Positions 54,283 to 62,274 of a stretch of 64,000 bases of DNA are shown here, piece after piece. The notes beneath the pieces were generated by a model. That model saw nothing but the letters and a program-made list of their open reading frames with translations, had not been told where the DNA came from and searched no databases. The translations under genes were made by a program, and so were the position numbers. The stretch's first letter is position 1, and every line of letters begins with the position of its first letter. Origin of the DNA: Oscillospiraceae bacterium (GTDB taxonomy: Bacteria; Bacillota; Clostridia; Oscillospirales; Oscillospiraceae); assembly GCA_017457285.1 (NCBI GenBank), contig JAFTHT010000049.1, positions 42,973-106,972 on the forward strand. Direction: 5' to 3'.

Positions 54283-54989
54283 GCGCAACTTGTCTGCCGG
54301 ATCATCTCTTTTCGAAGTCTTAGCATAATCCGCTTTTCAAGCCGGGATATGTAGGATTGGGAGATCCCCATTTTCTGCGCCACCTCCTTTTGGGTCAGCT
54401 CCTTGCGCCCCTCCAGCCCGAACCGCATCACCACGATTTCCCGCTCCCGGTCCGGCAGTTGACTCAGGGCCTGCCGCAGAACACACAGATCCACATCATC
54501 CTCCAGGGGCCGCAAAATCATATCCTCGTCGGTGCCCAGAATATCCGACAGCAAAAGCTCGTTTCCATCGTAGTCCATATTGATGGGCTCATCCAAAGAA
54601 ACTTCATTTTTTTGATTGGAAATCTTGCGAATATGCATCAAAATCTCGTTTTCAATGCACCGGGAGGCATAAGTCGCCAGCTTAATATTCTTATCCCGGC
54701 GATAGGTTCCGATGGCCTTGATGAGCCCAATGGTGCCAATGGAAATCAGATCCTCCAAATTCACCCCGGTGTTTTCAAACCGACGGGAAATGTACACCAC
54801 CAGCCGCAGATTGTGTTCGATCAGCAGCTGTTTAGCGTCCTCGCTCCCCTGCTCCAGTGCTTCCAGTGCCTCCTGCTCTTCCTGCCCCTTCAAGGGAGCG
54901 GGCAGCACGTCGCTGCCCCCGATGTAGAAGATTTCCTGCCTGGGCAGTAACCCCAGCCACTTCAGTACCTCCATGAGAAATCCTTTCAT
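54279..54989 (-). CDS. sigE: Sporulation sigma factor SigE (pro-form)
   Basis: 236 residues. Mother-cell sigma factor made as an inactive precursor and cut by SpoIIGA. The pro-region is short: the conserved [13 protein letters not shown] places the cut at about residue 21/22, against 27/28 in Bacillus. Region 2: [34 protein letters not shown] ... [19 protein letters not shown]; region 4: [15 protein letters not shown] ... [30 protein letters not shown] precedes ATG 54989, which overlaps the spoIIGA stop by four bases. sigG, often next, is not here; rex follows with its own promoter. Confidence 0.97.
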   Translation of the reverse strand: MKGFLMEVLKWLGLLPRQEIFYIGGSDVLPAPLKGQEEQEALEALEQGSEDAKQLLIEHNLRLVVYISRRFENTGVNLEDLISIGTIGLIKAIGTYRRDKNIKLATYASRCIENEILMHIRKISNQKNEVSLDEPINMDYDGNELLLSDILGTDEDMILRPLEDDVDLCVLRQALSQLPDREREIVVMRFGLEGRKELTQKEVAQKMGISQSYISRLEKRIMLRLRKEMIRQTSCA

Positions 54990-55723
54990 TCTACCCCTCC
55001 TGTCAATGCTTCATATGGCAGCTCATTGGGGGAAACCGCCACCAGACAGCTCCCCTTCCACCGCCCAATTACGACATTTTCAAACCGCTTCGCCGGCAGC
55101 AGTCCCCCGCTGTTTCCAACCGCGTGAAACGGAATCAGCCGCAGCCCTTTCCCCTTTTCCACGGCACGAACCGGATCCGCCAGTTCTTTTTGTGGAAGGC
55201 CAAAAAGCCGCTGTCCAAATTGTGCTGAAACCACCAGGATTTGCTGCCCGGTAATGGAATCCGTCAACGTATTCCCGGTATCCCGCAGGGCCGTCAAACG
55301 CAGACCGTCCACCTCCACCGGCACATATTCCGCTCCGACCCGCCCCCGAAAGCCCAGCAGGCACATTCCACAAACCGCCCCGGCGGACAAAATCAATGAC
55401 CAGAAATCCCCCTCCAGCCCCAGGGCCACACCTCCAAGGGCCATGCTCAAAAACACAAACAAAATACACCGCCGCACCGCCTCCCGCCGAAATCCAAAAG
55501 CGATGCCCCCAATGGCCCCCAGGCTCACCAAACGCCAAAGGATATTGCCGAGAAACCCCAGCCCCGGCACCATGCAGGCCCCACCGTAAAGACCCCCCAA
55601 AACCGCTCCAACAGCGCACTTTTTAACGCCGTTTGGATGGCCGGACAGTCGATTTGTGGCGATTAACATCAAAAAGTCCACTAAAAAGTTCAATAGTATC
55701 AGCACATCCAAATACAGCGGCAC
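54986..55723 (-). CDS. spoIIGA: Pro-SigE processing peptidase SpoIIGA
   Basis: 245 residues, shorter than the 309 of Bacillus. Five hydrophobic segments in the first 130 residues ([20 protein letters not shown] at the start) form the membrane part; the C-terminal half is an aspartic-protease-like domain with RDTGNTLTD (catalytic Asp148). It senses the septal signal and activates pro-SigE. Start taken at GTG 55723, seven bases after AGGAGG; a longer frame to 55786 lacks a ribosome site. A weak 0A-like site lies upstream but is not relied on. Confidence 0.93.
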   Translation of the reverse strand: MPLYLDVLILLNFLVDFLMLIATNRLSGHPNGVKKCAVGAVLGGLYGGACMVPGLGFLGNILWRLVSLGAIGGIAFGFRREAVRRCILFVFLSMALGGVALGLEGDFWSLILSAGAVCGMCLLGFRGRVGAEYVPVEVDGLRLTALRDTGNTLTDSITGQQILVVSAQFGQRLFGLPQKELADPVRAVEKGKGLRLIPFHAVGNSGGLLPAKRFENVVIGRWKGSCLVAVSPNELPYEALTGGVE

Positions 55724-55811
55724 AACCACACCTCCTGTCCACCAGTTTACCGCCTCCGGCCAAAAAAGTTCGTCGCAAACCCGCAATGATGCAACCGCAA
55801 TTCACGCCCTC

Positions 55812-55849
55812 AAAACAAAAATTACGGCATCCGAACCATCGGATGCCGT
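55812..55849 (-). terminator. Terminator of the rarA-DUF951 unit
   Basis: Eleven-base perfect stem (55824-55834 and 55839-55849), loop ACCA, followed on the minus strand by AATTTTTGTTTT. Confidence 0.85.
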
Positions 55850-55866
55850 CAAACTATCAAAAAAGA

Positions 55867-55934
55867 GTGTCATTCCGAGCCAGTGCGCACACTACTGTAA
55901 AAAAGTTGTGTCATTCCGAGCCAGTGCGCACACT
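55867..55934. repeat. Two direct copies of a 27-bp intergenic repeat
   Basis: GTGTCATTCCGAGCCAGTGC plus GCACACT at 55867-55893 and again at 55908-55934, 41 bases apart. Followed to about 55985 by GGCGTGGGAATCTCC and other repeat-like sequence. Same style as dispersed intergenic repeats of gut clostridia. Confidence 0.8.
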
Positions 55935-55986
55935 GGCGTGGGAATCTCCAAAGGTATCCGCTATCTCACGGAAATGTCCACTACTC

Positions 55987-56175
55987 CTATTGCGAAGAAC
56001 TTTTCTGTACGCCCCGGATATTTTTCTCCGCCTTGAACCGGGCTGTCATCACCTCATGGCCGCAGCCCAGACACCGCAGCCGGAAATCCACCCCGGTCCG
56101 CAGCACCAGCCATCGCTTTTCCCCACAGGGATGGGGCTTTTTCATCGTCAAAATATCGCCAACCTGGATGTCCAT
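55987..56175 (-). CDS. DUF951 family small protein
   Basis: 62 residues. MDIQVGDILTMKKPHPCGEK and RLRCLGCGHEVM are the family pattern (YyzM-like), with three cysteines that may hold zinc. Function unknown; often near DNA-maintenance genes. ATG 56175 with GGGAGA is preferred; it begins five bases after the rarA stop, so the two are co-transcribed. The last residues (GVQKSSSQ) come from sequence beside the repeat block, and the usual C-terminal residues seem to be replaced. Confidence 0.85.
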   Translation of the reverse strand: MDIQVGDILTMKKPHPCGEKRWLVLRTGVDFRLRCLGCGHEVMTARFKAEKNIRGVQKSSSQ

Positions 56176-56180
56176 CCGGT

Positions 56181-57443
56181 TCACTCTCCCTTAATCTTAT
56201 CCCAATACTGCTTCGCCGCCTGCTCCAGCTTATTGGGGCCATACTCATAATATTTGGTGCCCACCAAACCATCCGGCAGATACTGCTGCTCCACCCAATG
56301 ATTTGGGAAATCGTGGGGATATAAATACCCCTGCTCCCGCTCCATGGTATGGGAATCGGCGTGCATATTCTGTAAATGCCGGGGAAAATCCCCACCTTTT
56401 CCTTTGCGAATATCCGCCAGGGCCGAATCCAGGGCGATATGCCCGGAATTGGATTTGGGTGACGTGGCCATCAGCACCGCAGCATCTCCCAGAGGAATCC
56501 GGGCCTCCGGCATTCCCAGCTTCAGCGCCATGTCCACGCAGGCATTGACAATGGGAATAATTTGCGGAAACGCCAGTCCCACATCCTCCGCCGCAATCAC
56601 CATCAACCGGCGGCAGGCAGACTGCATCTGCCCCACCTCCAGGAGTCTGGCCAGATAATGGCAGGCCGCATCCGGGTCGGAGCCCCGGATGGACTTCTGC
56701 AAAGCGGAAAGCAGATCATAATGGTTGTCCCCATCCCGATCCGCCCGCATGGCGCTTTTCTGGGTGACCACCTTGGTGTCCGCCAGCGTCAGCGGCAGCA
56801 AATTCCCTTCGGGAACCCCGGCGGAGAACAGCACCTCCACCGCGTTGAGTGCCTTGCGAAGATCGCCGCCGCAGCTGGAGGCAATATACTCCAAAGCACC
56901 CTCCTCCGGCACCGCCTTCAGCGCCGTCCGCTCTTCCATATAGGAAACCGCCCGTTTCACTGCCTGCAAGGCAGCGGAAGCAGAGATTTGCTTAAATTCA
57001 AAGATGGTAGAACGGCTCAAAATGGCGTTAAAAACGTAAAAATACGGATTTTCTGTGGTGGAAGCAATCAGGGTGATTTTCCCGTTTTCAATGTATTCCA
57101 GCAAGGACTGCTGCTGCTTTTTGTTGAAGGATTGAATCTCATCCAGATACAGCAGCACCCCATTGGGCGCCATAAAGGTGTCCAATTCCGCAACGATCTG
57201 CTTGATGTCCGCAGTGGAAGCGGTGGTTGCATTGAGCTTGTAGAGGGTCCGGTCGGTCATTTTGGCAATGATGTTGGCAACGGTGGTCTTTCCGGTTCCG
57301 CTTGGGCCATAAAAGACCATATTCGGCACCTTCCCGGAATCAATCAGCCGACGCAGCACCGCGCCTTTCCCCAAAATATGCTCCTGTCCGTAAACCTCAT
57401 CCAAATTCTGCGGCCGCAGCAAATCCGCCAAAGGCTGATACAT
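56181..57443 (-). CDS. rarA: Replication-associated recombination ATPase RarA
   Basis: 420 residues, AAA+ clamp-loader-related protein (MgsA) acting at stalled replication forks. PLADLLRPQNLDEVYGQEHILG at the N-terminus, Walker A YGPSGTGKTTVANIIA, Walker B LLYLDEIQSFNKKQQ, sensor region TENPYFYVFNAILSRS, and the C-terminal tetramerisation part ending YLPDGLVGTKYYEYG. ATG 57443 follows GGGAGG at seven bases. Confidence 0.95.
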   Translation of the reverse strand: MYQPLADLLRPQNLDEVYGQEHILGKGAVLRRLIDSGKVPNMVFYGPSGTGKTTVANIIAKMTDRTLYKLNATTASTADIKQIVAELDTFMAPNGVLLYLDEIQSFNKKQQQSLLEYIENGKITLIASTTENPYFYVFNAILSRSTIFEFKQISASAALQAVKRAVSYMEERTALKAVPEEGALEYIASSCGGDLRKALNAVEVLFSAGVPEGNLLPLTLADTKVVTQKSAMRADRDGDNHYDLLSALQKSIRGSDPDAACHYLARLLEVGQMQSACRRLMVIAAEDVGLAFPQIIPIVNACVDMALKLGMPEARIPLGDAAVLMATSPKSNSGHIALDSALADIRKGKGGDFPRHLQNMHADSHTMEREQGYLYPHDFPNHWVEQQYLPDGLVGTKYYEYGPNKLEQAAKQYWDKIKGE

Positions 57444-57481
57444 ACAAAAACCTCCCTTCAATCATTGCCAGCTCCCGGGGA

Positions 57482-57592
57482 TGTCATCCTGAGCGGAGCG
57501 AAGCGCAGTCGAAGGATCTGCGCACCACCGATACAATAAATGCAAATCAGTGCGTAGATCCTTCGACTCGCTGACGGTCGCTCAGGATGACA
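57482..57592. repeat. 111-bp palindromic element upstream of rarA
   Basis: Arms 57482-57525 and 57550-57592 pair over their outer 14 bases (TGTCATCCTGAGCG) and inner 18 bases (one mismatch), with an unmatched 11-12 base block between. Looks like a miniature element. A match to the GTCATCCTGAGCG repeat seen in many bacterial genomes. Confidence 0.8.
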
Positions 57593-57661
57593 ACGGGATA
57601 TTTTGTTTCATCATACCACCGCATTTCCTTTCCGTCAAGCCATCAAAAATATAAAAAACAC

Positions 57662-57690
57662 TTGCATTTCTATTTTATATGTGGTATTAT
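57662..57690 (+). promoter_or_regulatory. Promoter of the pheST T-box leader
   Basis: -35 TTGCAT (57662-57667), 17-base spacer, -10 TATTAT (57685-57690). Confidence 0.75.
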
Positions 57691-57696
57691 TCGAAC

Positions 57697-57958
57697 GATA
57701 TGTAAAAAGCGCAGAACGGGCTGTCCAATATCACAAGCATCACAATAGCGAGAGCGGGAGGGTGAAAGCCGCTTGGGTGCGATAGCGGGCTTTCTCCCGG
57801 GAGCTGCCATCTGAAATTCAGTAGGAATGGCCGGTTGACCCCGTTACAGGTCACGAGCGTGTTTGCGCTTTTAAGCTGCGCCGTATGGCGAATCGTGGGT
57901 GGTACCGCGGAAGGAATGCCTTTCGTCCCTAATGTGTGGGATGAAGGGTTTATTTTTT
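57697..57958 (+). ncRNA. T-box riboswitch controlling pheST
   Basis: Contains the T-box core TGGGTGGTACCGCGG (57896-57910), which pairs with the tRNA acceptor end. A terminator follows: CCTTTCGTCCC (57919-57929) with GGGATGAAGGG (57938-57948), then TTTATTTTTT. Upstream Stem I holds CTGAAATTCAGTAGG, in which TTC (57817-57819) is the likely phenylalanine specifier, matching the downstream genes. Uncharged tRNA-Phe should favour the antiterminator and read-through. Confidence 0.93.
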
Positions 57959-57985
57959 GCAAATTACTCTTAGGAGGAAAGATAT

Positions 57986-59029
57986 ATGAAAGAACAATTA
58001 GAGCTGATCCGCCAAAATGCGCTGGCTGCTCTGGAGGCTGCGGAGAATACCGCCGCCCTGGACGAGCAGCGTGTTAAGTGGCTGGGCAAGAAGGGCGAGC
58101 TGACTGCCGTCCTGAAAATGATGGGCAAGCTGTCCGCCGAGGAGCGGCCCATCATGGGCCAGATGGCCAACGCCGTCCGTGCTGAGATTGAAGCCAAGCT
58201 GGAGGAGCGGAAGGCCGCCCTCAGCGCCGCCGCATTGGAAGCGAAGCTGGCCGAAGAGGCCATCGATGTGACCATCCCCGGCGAGCCTGTCGAGCTGGGC
58301 CACCAGCACCCCATGAACCAGGTGCTGCAGCAGGTGAAGGATATCTTCGTCGGCCTGGGCTATACCGTGGTGGACGGCCCCGAAGTGGAGCTGGCCAGCT
58401 ACAACTTCACCCGGCTGAACATCGAGGAGGGCCACCCCTCCCGGGACCGCAGCGACACCTTCTATTTCAATGATGACGACAGCATCCTGCTTCGCACCCA
58501 GACCAGCTCCATGCAGATTCGCTTCATGGAGAACAACAAGCCCCCTCTGTGTATGCTGGCCCCCGGCCGTGTGTTCCGGAAGGACGAGGCCGACGCCACC
58601 CACTCCCCCATGTTCCACCAGATCGAGGGTCTGGTTGTGGACGAGCACATCACCATGGGCGACCTGAAGGGTGCCCTGATTACCATTATGCGGGCCATCT
58701 ACGGCGAGGATGCCCAGATGCGCTTCCGCCCCCACCATTTCCCCTTCACCGAGCCCAGCTGCGAGATGGATATGCAGTGCCACAAGTGCCACGGCACCGG
58801 CGAGGTGGACGGCCAGGTATGCCCCACCTGCCATGGCGAGGGCTGGATTGAGCTGCTGGGTGCCGGTATGGTGCACCCGGAGGTGCTGCGCAACTGCGGC
58901 ATCGATCCTGAAAAATACTCCGGCTTCGCCTTCGGCATGGGCCTGGAGCGGATGGCCATGGGCCGCCTGAAGATCAACGACCTACGTCTGATCTTCGACA
59001 ACAATATCAAGTTCCTGGAACAGTTCTAA
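57986..59029 (+). CDS. pheS: Phenylalanyl-tRNA synthetase alpha subunit
   Basis: 347 residues. Class II catalytic subunit. N-terminal coiled coil, then motif 2 FMENNKPPLCMLAPGRVFRKDEADATHSPMFHQIEGLVV and motif 3 GFAFGMGLERMAMG. A four-cysteine CHKCHGTGEVDGQVCPTCHG insert is unusual: a zinc-knuckle-like DnaJ-style motif within the catalytic domain (about residues 265-285). AGGAGGAAAG precedes ATG. Controlled by the T-box upstream and followed by pheT after 16 bases. Confidence 0.97.
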   Translation: MKEQLELIRQNALAALEAAENTAALDEQRVKWLGKKGELTAVLKMMGKLSAEERPIMGQMANAVRAEIEAKLEERKAALSAAALEAKLAEEAIDVTIPGEPVELGHQHPMNQVLQQVKDIFVGLGYTVVDGPEVELASYNFTRLNIEEGHPSRDRSDTFYFNDDDSILLRTQTSSMQIRFMENNKPPLCMLAPGRVFRKDEADATHSPMFHQIEGLVVDEHITMGDLKGALITIMRAIYGEDAQMRFRPHHFPFTEPSCEMDMQCHKCHGTGEVDGQVCPTCHGEGWIELLGAGMVHPEVLRNCGIDPEKYSGFAFGMGLERMAMGRLKINDLRLIFDNNIKFLEQF

Positions 59030-59045
59030 AAGGAGGGAAAGAATC

Positions 59046-61433
59046 ATGAAACTGAACAGAAAATGGCTGCATGAGGAGTTCGTGGACCTTTCCCACATCT
59101 CCGATAAGGAATTTGTCGAAACCATGACCGTTGCCGGTCAGAAGGTGGAAACCTACGAGCGGATGGACGCTGAAATTAAGAACGTCGTGGTGGGCAAGGT
59201 AGTTTCCATCGTCCGCCATGAAAATTCCGACCATATGTGGGTCTGCCAGGTGGATGTGGGCCAGGAAGAGCCCGTCCAGATCGTCACCGGCGCCCAGAAT
59301 GTCCACGAGGGCGACCTGGTGCCTGCCGCTCTGCACAATTCTTATCTGCCCGGCGGTATCCACATCACCAAGGGCAAGCTCCGTGGCGAAAAGTCCAATG
59401 GTATGCTCTGCTCCTTCGCGGAGCTGGGCCTGACCCAGAACGACCTGCCCGATGCCTACGCCGACGGCATTTGGATTCTCAACGATGAGGATTGCAAGCC
59501 CGGCGACGATATCAACCTGGTCATCGGCAACGATGATACCATCGTGGATTTCGAAATCACCAACAACCGCCCTGACTGCTACTCCATCATCGGCCTGGCC
59601 CGGGAGGCCGCTGCTGCCTTCGATAAGCCCATGCGCCACCACGAGCCTGTGGTCAAGGGCAGCGATGCCGGCTCTATGTATGAGATGCTGGACGTGGAAG
59701 TCCCCGCCGAGACCCTGTGCAACCGCTATTCTTCCCGGATGGTGAAGAATGTCAAGATCGCCCCCTCCCCCAAGTGGCTGCGCCAGCGGCTCCGGGCCAA
59801 CGGCGTCCGCCCCATCAACAACATCGTTGACATCACCAACTACGTCATGCTGGAGTACGGCCAGCCCATGCACGCCTTCGACTACCGGTATGTTGCCTCC
59901 GGCAAAATCATCGTCCGGGAAGCCGAAGCCGGCGAAACCCTGACCACCCTGGACGGCAATGTGCGGGAGCTGAAGCCCGGTATGCTGGTCATTGCCGATG
60001 AAAATAAGCCCATCGGCCTTGCCGGTATCATGGGCGGCGAAAACTCCGAAATTCTGGACGATACCACCACCGTGGTCTTCGAATCCGCCAATTTCAACGG
60101 CACCTCCATCCGCCAGACCGCTCTGGCTCTGGGTATGCGTACCGAATCCTCCGGCAAGTTCGAAAAGAACCTGGACCCCATGATGACCGTTCCTGCCGTC
60201 CAGCGGGCCTGCGAGCTGGTGGAGCTGCTGGAGTGCGGCGATGTAATGGATGGCATCATTGACATCATCAACTATGTTCCCGCTCCCAAGACCCTGGAGC
60301 TGGAGCCCGAGAAGATTAACCGCCTGCTGGGCACCGCGATCAGCGAAGCGGATATGGTGTCCTACCTGAAGCGGCTGGAAATCAACGTGGAAGGCCGCAC
60401 CATCCACGTTCCTTCCTTCCGCCCCGACCTGAACCTGATGGCGGATATCGCCGAGGAAGTGGGCCGTCTTTACGGTTACAACGAGATCCCCACCACCGCC
60501 TTCAAAAATGCCACCCAGGGCGGCTACAGCGCCGAAATGCTGCTGGAGAACAAGGCAGGCCAGCTGTGCCGCAGCCTGGGCTACAGCGAAATCATCACCT
60601 ATTCCTTCGTGTCCCCCACCATCTTCGACCAGATTCGGATTCCTGCGGACTCCAGCCTGCGTAATGCCATGAAGATTCAGAACCCCCTGGGCGAGGACAC
60701 CTCTATCATGCGTACCATCGCCCTGCCCTCCATGCTGGACATTCTGAGCCGGAACAACGCCTACCACAACAAGAACGTCAAGCTCTACGAGCTGGCAAAA
60801 ATCTACCTGCCCGTGGAGGGCCAGCCCCTGCCCCAGGAGCCCAAGATGCTGATGCTGGGCACCTATGGCGACGGTGCCAGCTTCTTCAGCCTGAAGGGCC
60901 AGCTGGAGGCCATTCTCACCGGTCTGCGGATTAAGAAGGCCAGCTACACCGCCGTGAAGGATAACCCCTCCTACCACCCCGGCCGCTGCGCCAAGGTCAC
61001 CATCGATGGTGTGGATGTGGGCTACATCGGCCAGGTGCATCCCCTGGTGGCCAAGAACTATGGCATGGACGTGGATGTCTACTGCGCTGAAATCAGCTTC
61101 ACCAAGCTCTTTGATTTGCAGCTGCCCGACGTGACCTACACCCCCCTGCCCAAGTATCCCGCCGTCACCCGTGACCTGTCCCTGATTTGCGACGAAGCCA
61201 TCACCGTTGCTCAGATTGAGGATGTCATCACCGCCTCCGCCGGTAAACTGCTGCGGGGCGTGAAGCTCTTCGATATCTACCGTGGCACCGGTGTTCCCGC
61301 AGGCAAAAAGAGCATGGCCTTCTCCCTGGAGCTCCGGGCCGACGACCGGACCCTGACCGATGCAGACTCCGAAGGGGTCGTTTCCAAGGTCCTGTCGGCT
61401 CTTGCCGAAAAGCTGGGTGCGATTCTGCGGTAA
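59046..61433 (+). CDS. pheT: Phenylalanyl-tRNA synthetase beta subunit
   Basis: 795 residues, normal length. Domains in order: EMAP-like tRNA-binding domain (about 40-150, VGKVVSIVRHENSDHMWVCQVD ... GAQNVHEGD), B3/B4 editing domain, B5, catalytic-core-like domain, and the C-terminal FDX-ACB anticodon domain (YPAVTRDLSLICDEAITVAQIEDVI). Forms the alpha2-beta2 enzyme with PheS and edits Tyr-tRNA-Phe. AAAGGAGGG before the start. Confidence 0.97.
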   Translation: MKLNRKWLHEEFVDLSHISDKEFVETMTVAGQKVETYERMDAEIKNVVVGKVVSIVRHENSDHMWVCQVDVGQEEPVQIVTGAQNVHEGDLVPAALHNSYLPGGIHITKGKLRGEKSNGMLCSFAELGLTQNDLPDAYADGIWILNDEDCKPGDDINLVIGNDDTIVDFEITNNRPDCYSIIGLAREAAAAFDKPMRHHEPVVKGSDAGSMYEMLDVEVPAETLCNRYSSRMVKNVKIAPSPKWLRQRLRANGVRPINNIVDITNYVMLEYGQPMHAFDYRYVASGKIIVREAEAGETLTTLDGNVRELKPGMLVIADENKPIGLAGIMGGENSEILDDTTTVVFESANFNGTSIRQTALALGMRTESSGKFEKNLDPMMTVPAVQRACELVELLECGDVMDGIIDIINYVPAPKTLELEPEKINRLLGTAISEADMVSYLKRLEINVEGRTIHVPSFRPDLNLMADIAEEVGRLYGYNEIPTTAFKNATQGGYSAEMLLENKAGQLCRSLGYSEIITYSFVSPTIFDQIRIPADSSLRNAMKIQNPLGEDTSIMRTIALPSMLDILSRNNAYHNKNVKLYELAKIYLPVEGQPLPQEPKMLMLGTYGDGASFFSLKGQLEAILTGLRIKKASYTAVKDNPSYHPGRCAKVTIDGVDVGYIGQVHPLVAKNYGMDVDVYCAEISFTKLFDLQLPDVTYTPLPKYPAVTRDLSLICDEAITVAQIEDVITASAGKLLRGVKLFDIYRGTGVPAGKKSMAFSLELRADDRTLTDADSEGVVSKVLSALAEKLGAILR

Positions 61434-61460
61434 TTGTCCAAAATTTTTCACAAACAGGTC

Positions 61461-61489
61461 TTTACAGCCGGATGATTTTGGAGTATAAT
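61461..61489 (+). promoter_or_regulatory. Sigma-A promoter of the IreB-like gene
   Basis: -35 TTTACA (61461-61466), 17-base spacer, -10 TATAAT (61484-61489). Confidence 0.8.
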
Positions 61490-61521
61490 ATGTATATTCT
61501 ATAAATTGGAGGTTGATAATC

Positions 61522-61773
61522 ATGATGGACGGCACCATAAAGTTCACCATTCCCGGTGATGATACCCAGAATATGCGCTATACTCTGCGCTGCGTGTTTG
61601 ACGCGCTGAACGAGAAGGGCTATAACCCCATCAATCAGATTGTCGGCTACCTCCTGTCCGAGGACCCCACCTACATCACCAACTACAATAACGCCCGCAG
61701 CATGATTACCAAACTGGACCGGGACGAAGTGATGCAGGAGCTGGTTCGCTGCTACCTGTTTGGCAGAAAATAA
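61522..61773 (+). CDS. IreB family regulatory phosphoprotein (UPF0297)
   Basis: 83 residues. TIKFTIPGDDTQNMRYTLRCVFDALNEKGYNPINQIVGYLLSEDPTYIT and DRDEVMQELVRCYL match the IreB/YrzL family. In Enterococcus IreB is a substrate of the IreK serine/threonine kinase and tunes cephalosporin resistance. Usually followed by ruvX and a DUF1292 gene; here they are not adjacent, and a strong terminator closes the unit. Two ATGs (61522, 61525); GGAGG nine bases upstream favours the first. Confidence 0.93.
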   Translation: MMDGTIKFTIPGDDTQNMRYTLRCVFDALNEKGYNPINQIVGYLLSEDPTYITNYNNARSMITKLDRDEVMQELVRCYLFGRK

Positions 61774-61780
61774 CCAAAGC

Positions 61781-61820
61781 CAAGAGGCTTTTGCCACGGC
61801 AAAAGCCTCTTGTTTTATCT
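61781..61820 (+). terminator. Terminator of the IreB-like gene
   Basis: Fifteen-base perfect stem CAAGAGGCTTTTGCC (61781-61795) with 61798-61812, followed by TTTTATCT. Confidence 0.9.
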
Positions 61821-61895
61821 AATTTCATACTCCCCCTCCGTCTTACGCTTTTTCAGGTAAATGTTTCCCATTTCGCCAAGTCTTCCCTATTTCGG

Positions 61896-61924
61896 TTGAC
61901 AAAATGGTTACGATTTGTTACCAT
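61896..61924 (+). promoter_or_regulatory. Promoter of the 95-residue gene
   Basis: -35 TTGACA (61896-61901), 17-base spacer, weak -10 TACCAT (61919-61924). An imperfect palindrome (ATGGTTAC...GTTACCAT, 61904-61924) overlaps the -10 and might be an operator. Confidence 0.6.
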
Positions 61925-61955
61925 TTCCCCACACTCTTGGAAAGGAGGTAATCAA

Positions 61956-62243
61956 ATGGCAGAAGAAAAGGTACTCATGTACAAGGGCCACCCCCTGATG
62001 CGTAAGGACAACCTGGTCTACTACGGCTCCATGGCCGACAGCCACATCGTCATGCTCCAAATCCTGGAGACCAAGAAGATGGGCGATACCGATATCGCCA
62101 CCAAGGTTTCCGTCCAGCTGCAGCTGACCGACCCCAGTGCCAGAAGCCGTGACCGCATCGTCAAGAAAAGCGAGAAAGCCGGTTTCTACACCGCCCTGGA
62201 TGTGGGCAGTGTCTGGCTGAGCCGTGCACTGGCCGGCAAGTAA
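61956..62243 (+). CDS. Small conserved-looking cytoplasmic protein
   Basis: 95 residues with no signal peptide or membrane helix: MAEEKVLMYKGHPLMRKDNL, VYYGSMADSHIVMLQI, then VSVQLQLTDPSARSRDRI and SEKAGFYTALDVGSVWL. No cysteine. I recall similar uncharacterised proteins in Oscillospirales but no function. AAAGGAGG is optimal before ATG 61956; an open frame further upstream has no ribosome site. Only 31 bases and no terminator separate it from the wall hydrolase, so the two form one unit. Confidence 0.75.
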   Translation: MAEEKVLMYKGHPLMRKDNLVYYGSMADSHIVMLQILETKKMGDTDIATKVSVQLQLTDPSARSRDRIVKKSEKAGFYTALDVGSVWLSRALAGK

Positions 62244-62274
62244 GTTCGTTTCACAGTAAGACGGAGGGCAACGT

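Noticed and set aside
55744-55778. Possible Spo0A-controlled promoter before spoIIGA (TTGCGACGAA and TAAACT with a 23-base gap)
   Set aside because: The wide gap recalls the Bacillus spoIIG promoter, but the 0A box is imperfect, the -10 is poor and the leader would be only about 15 bases.
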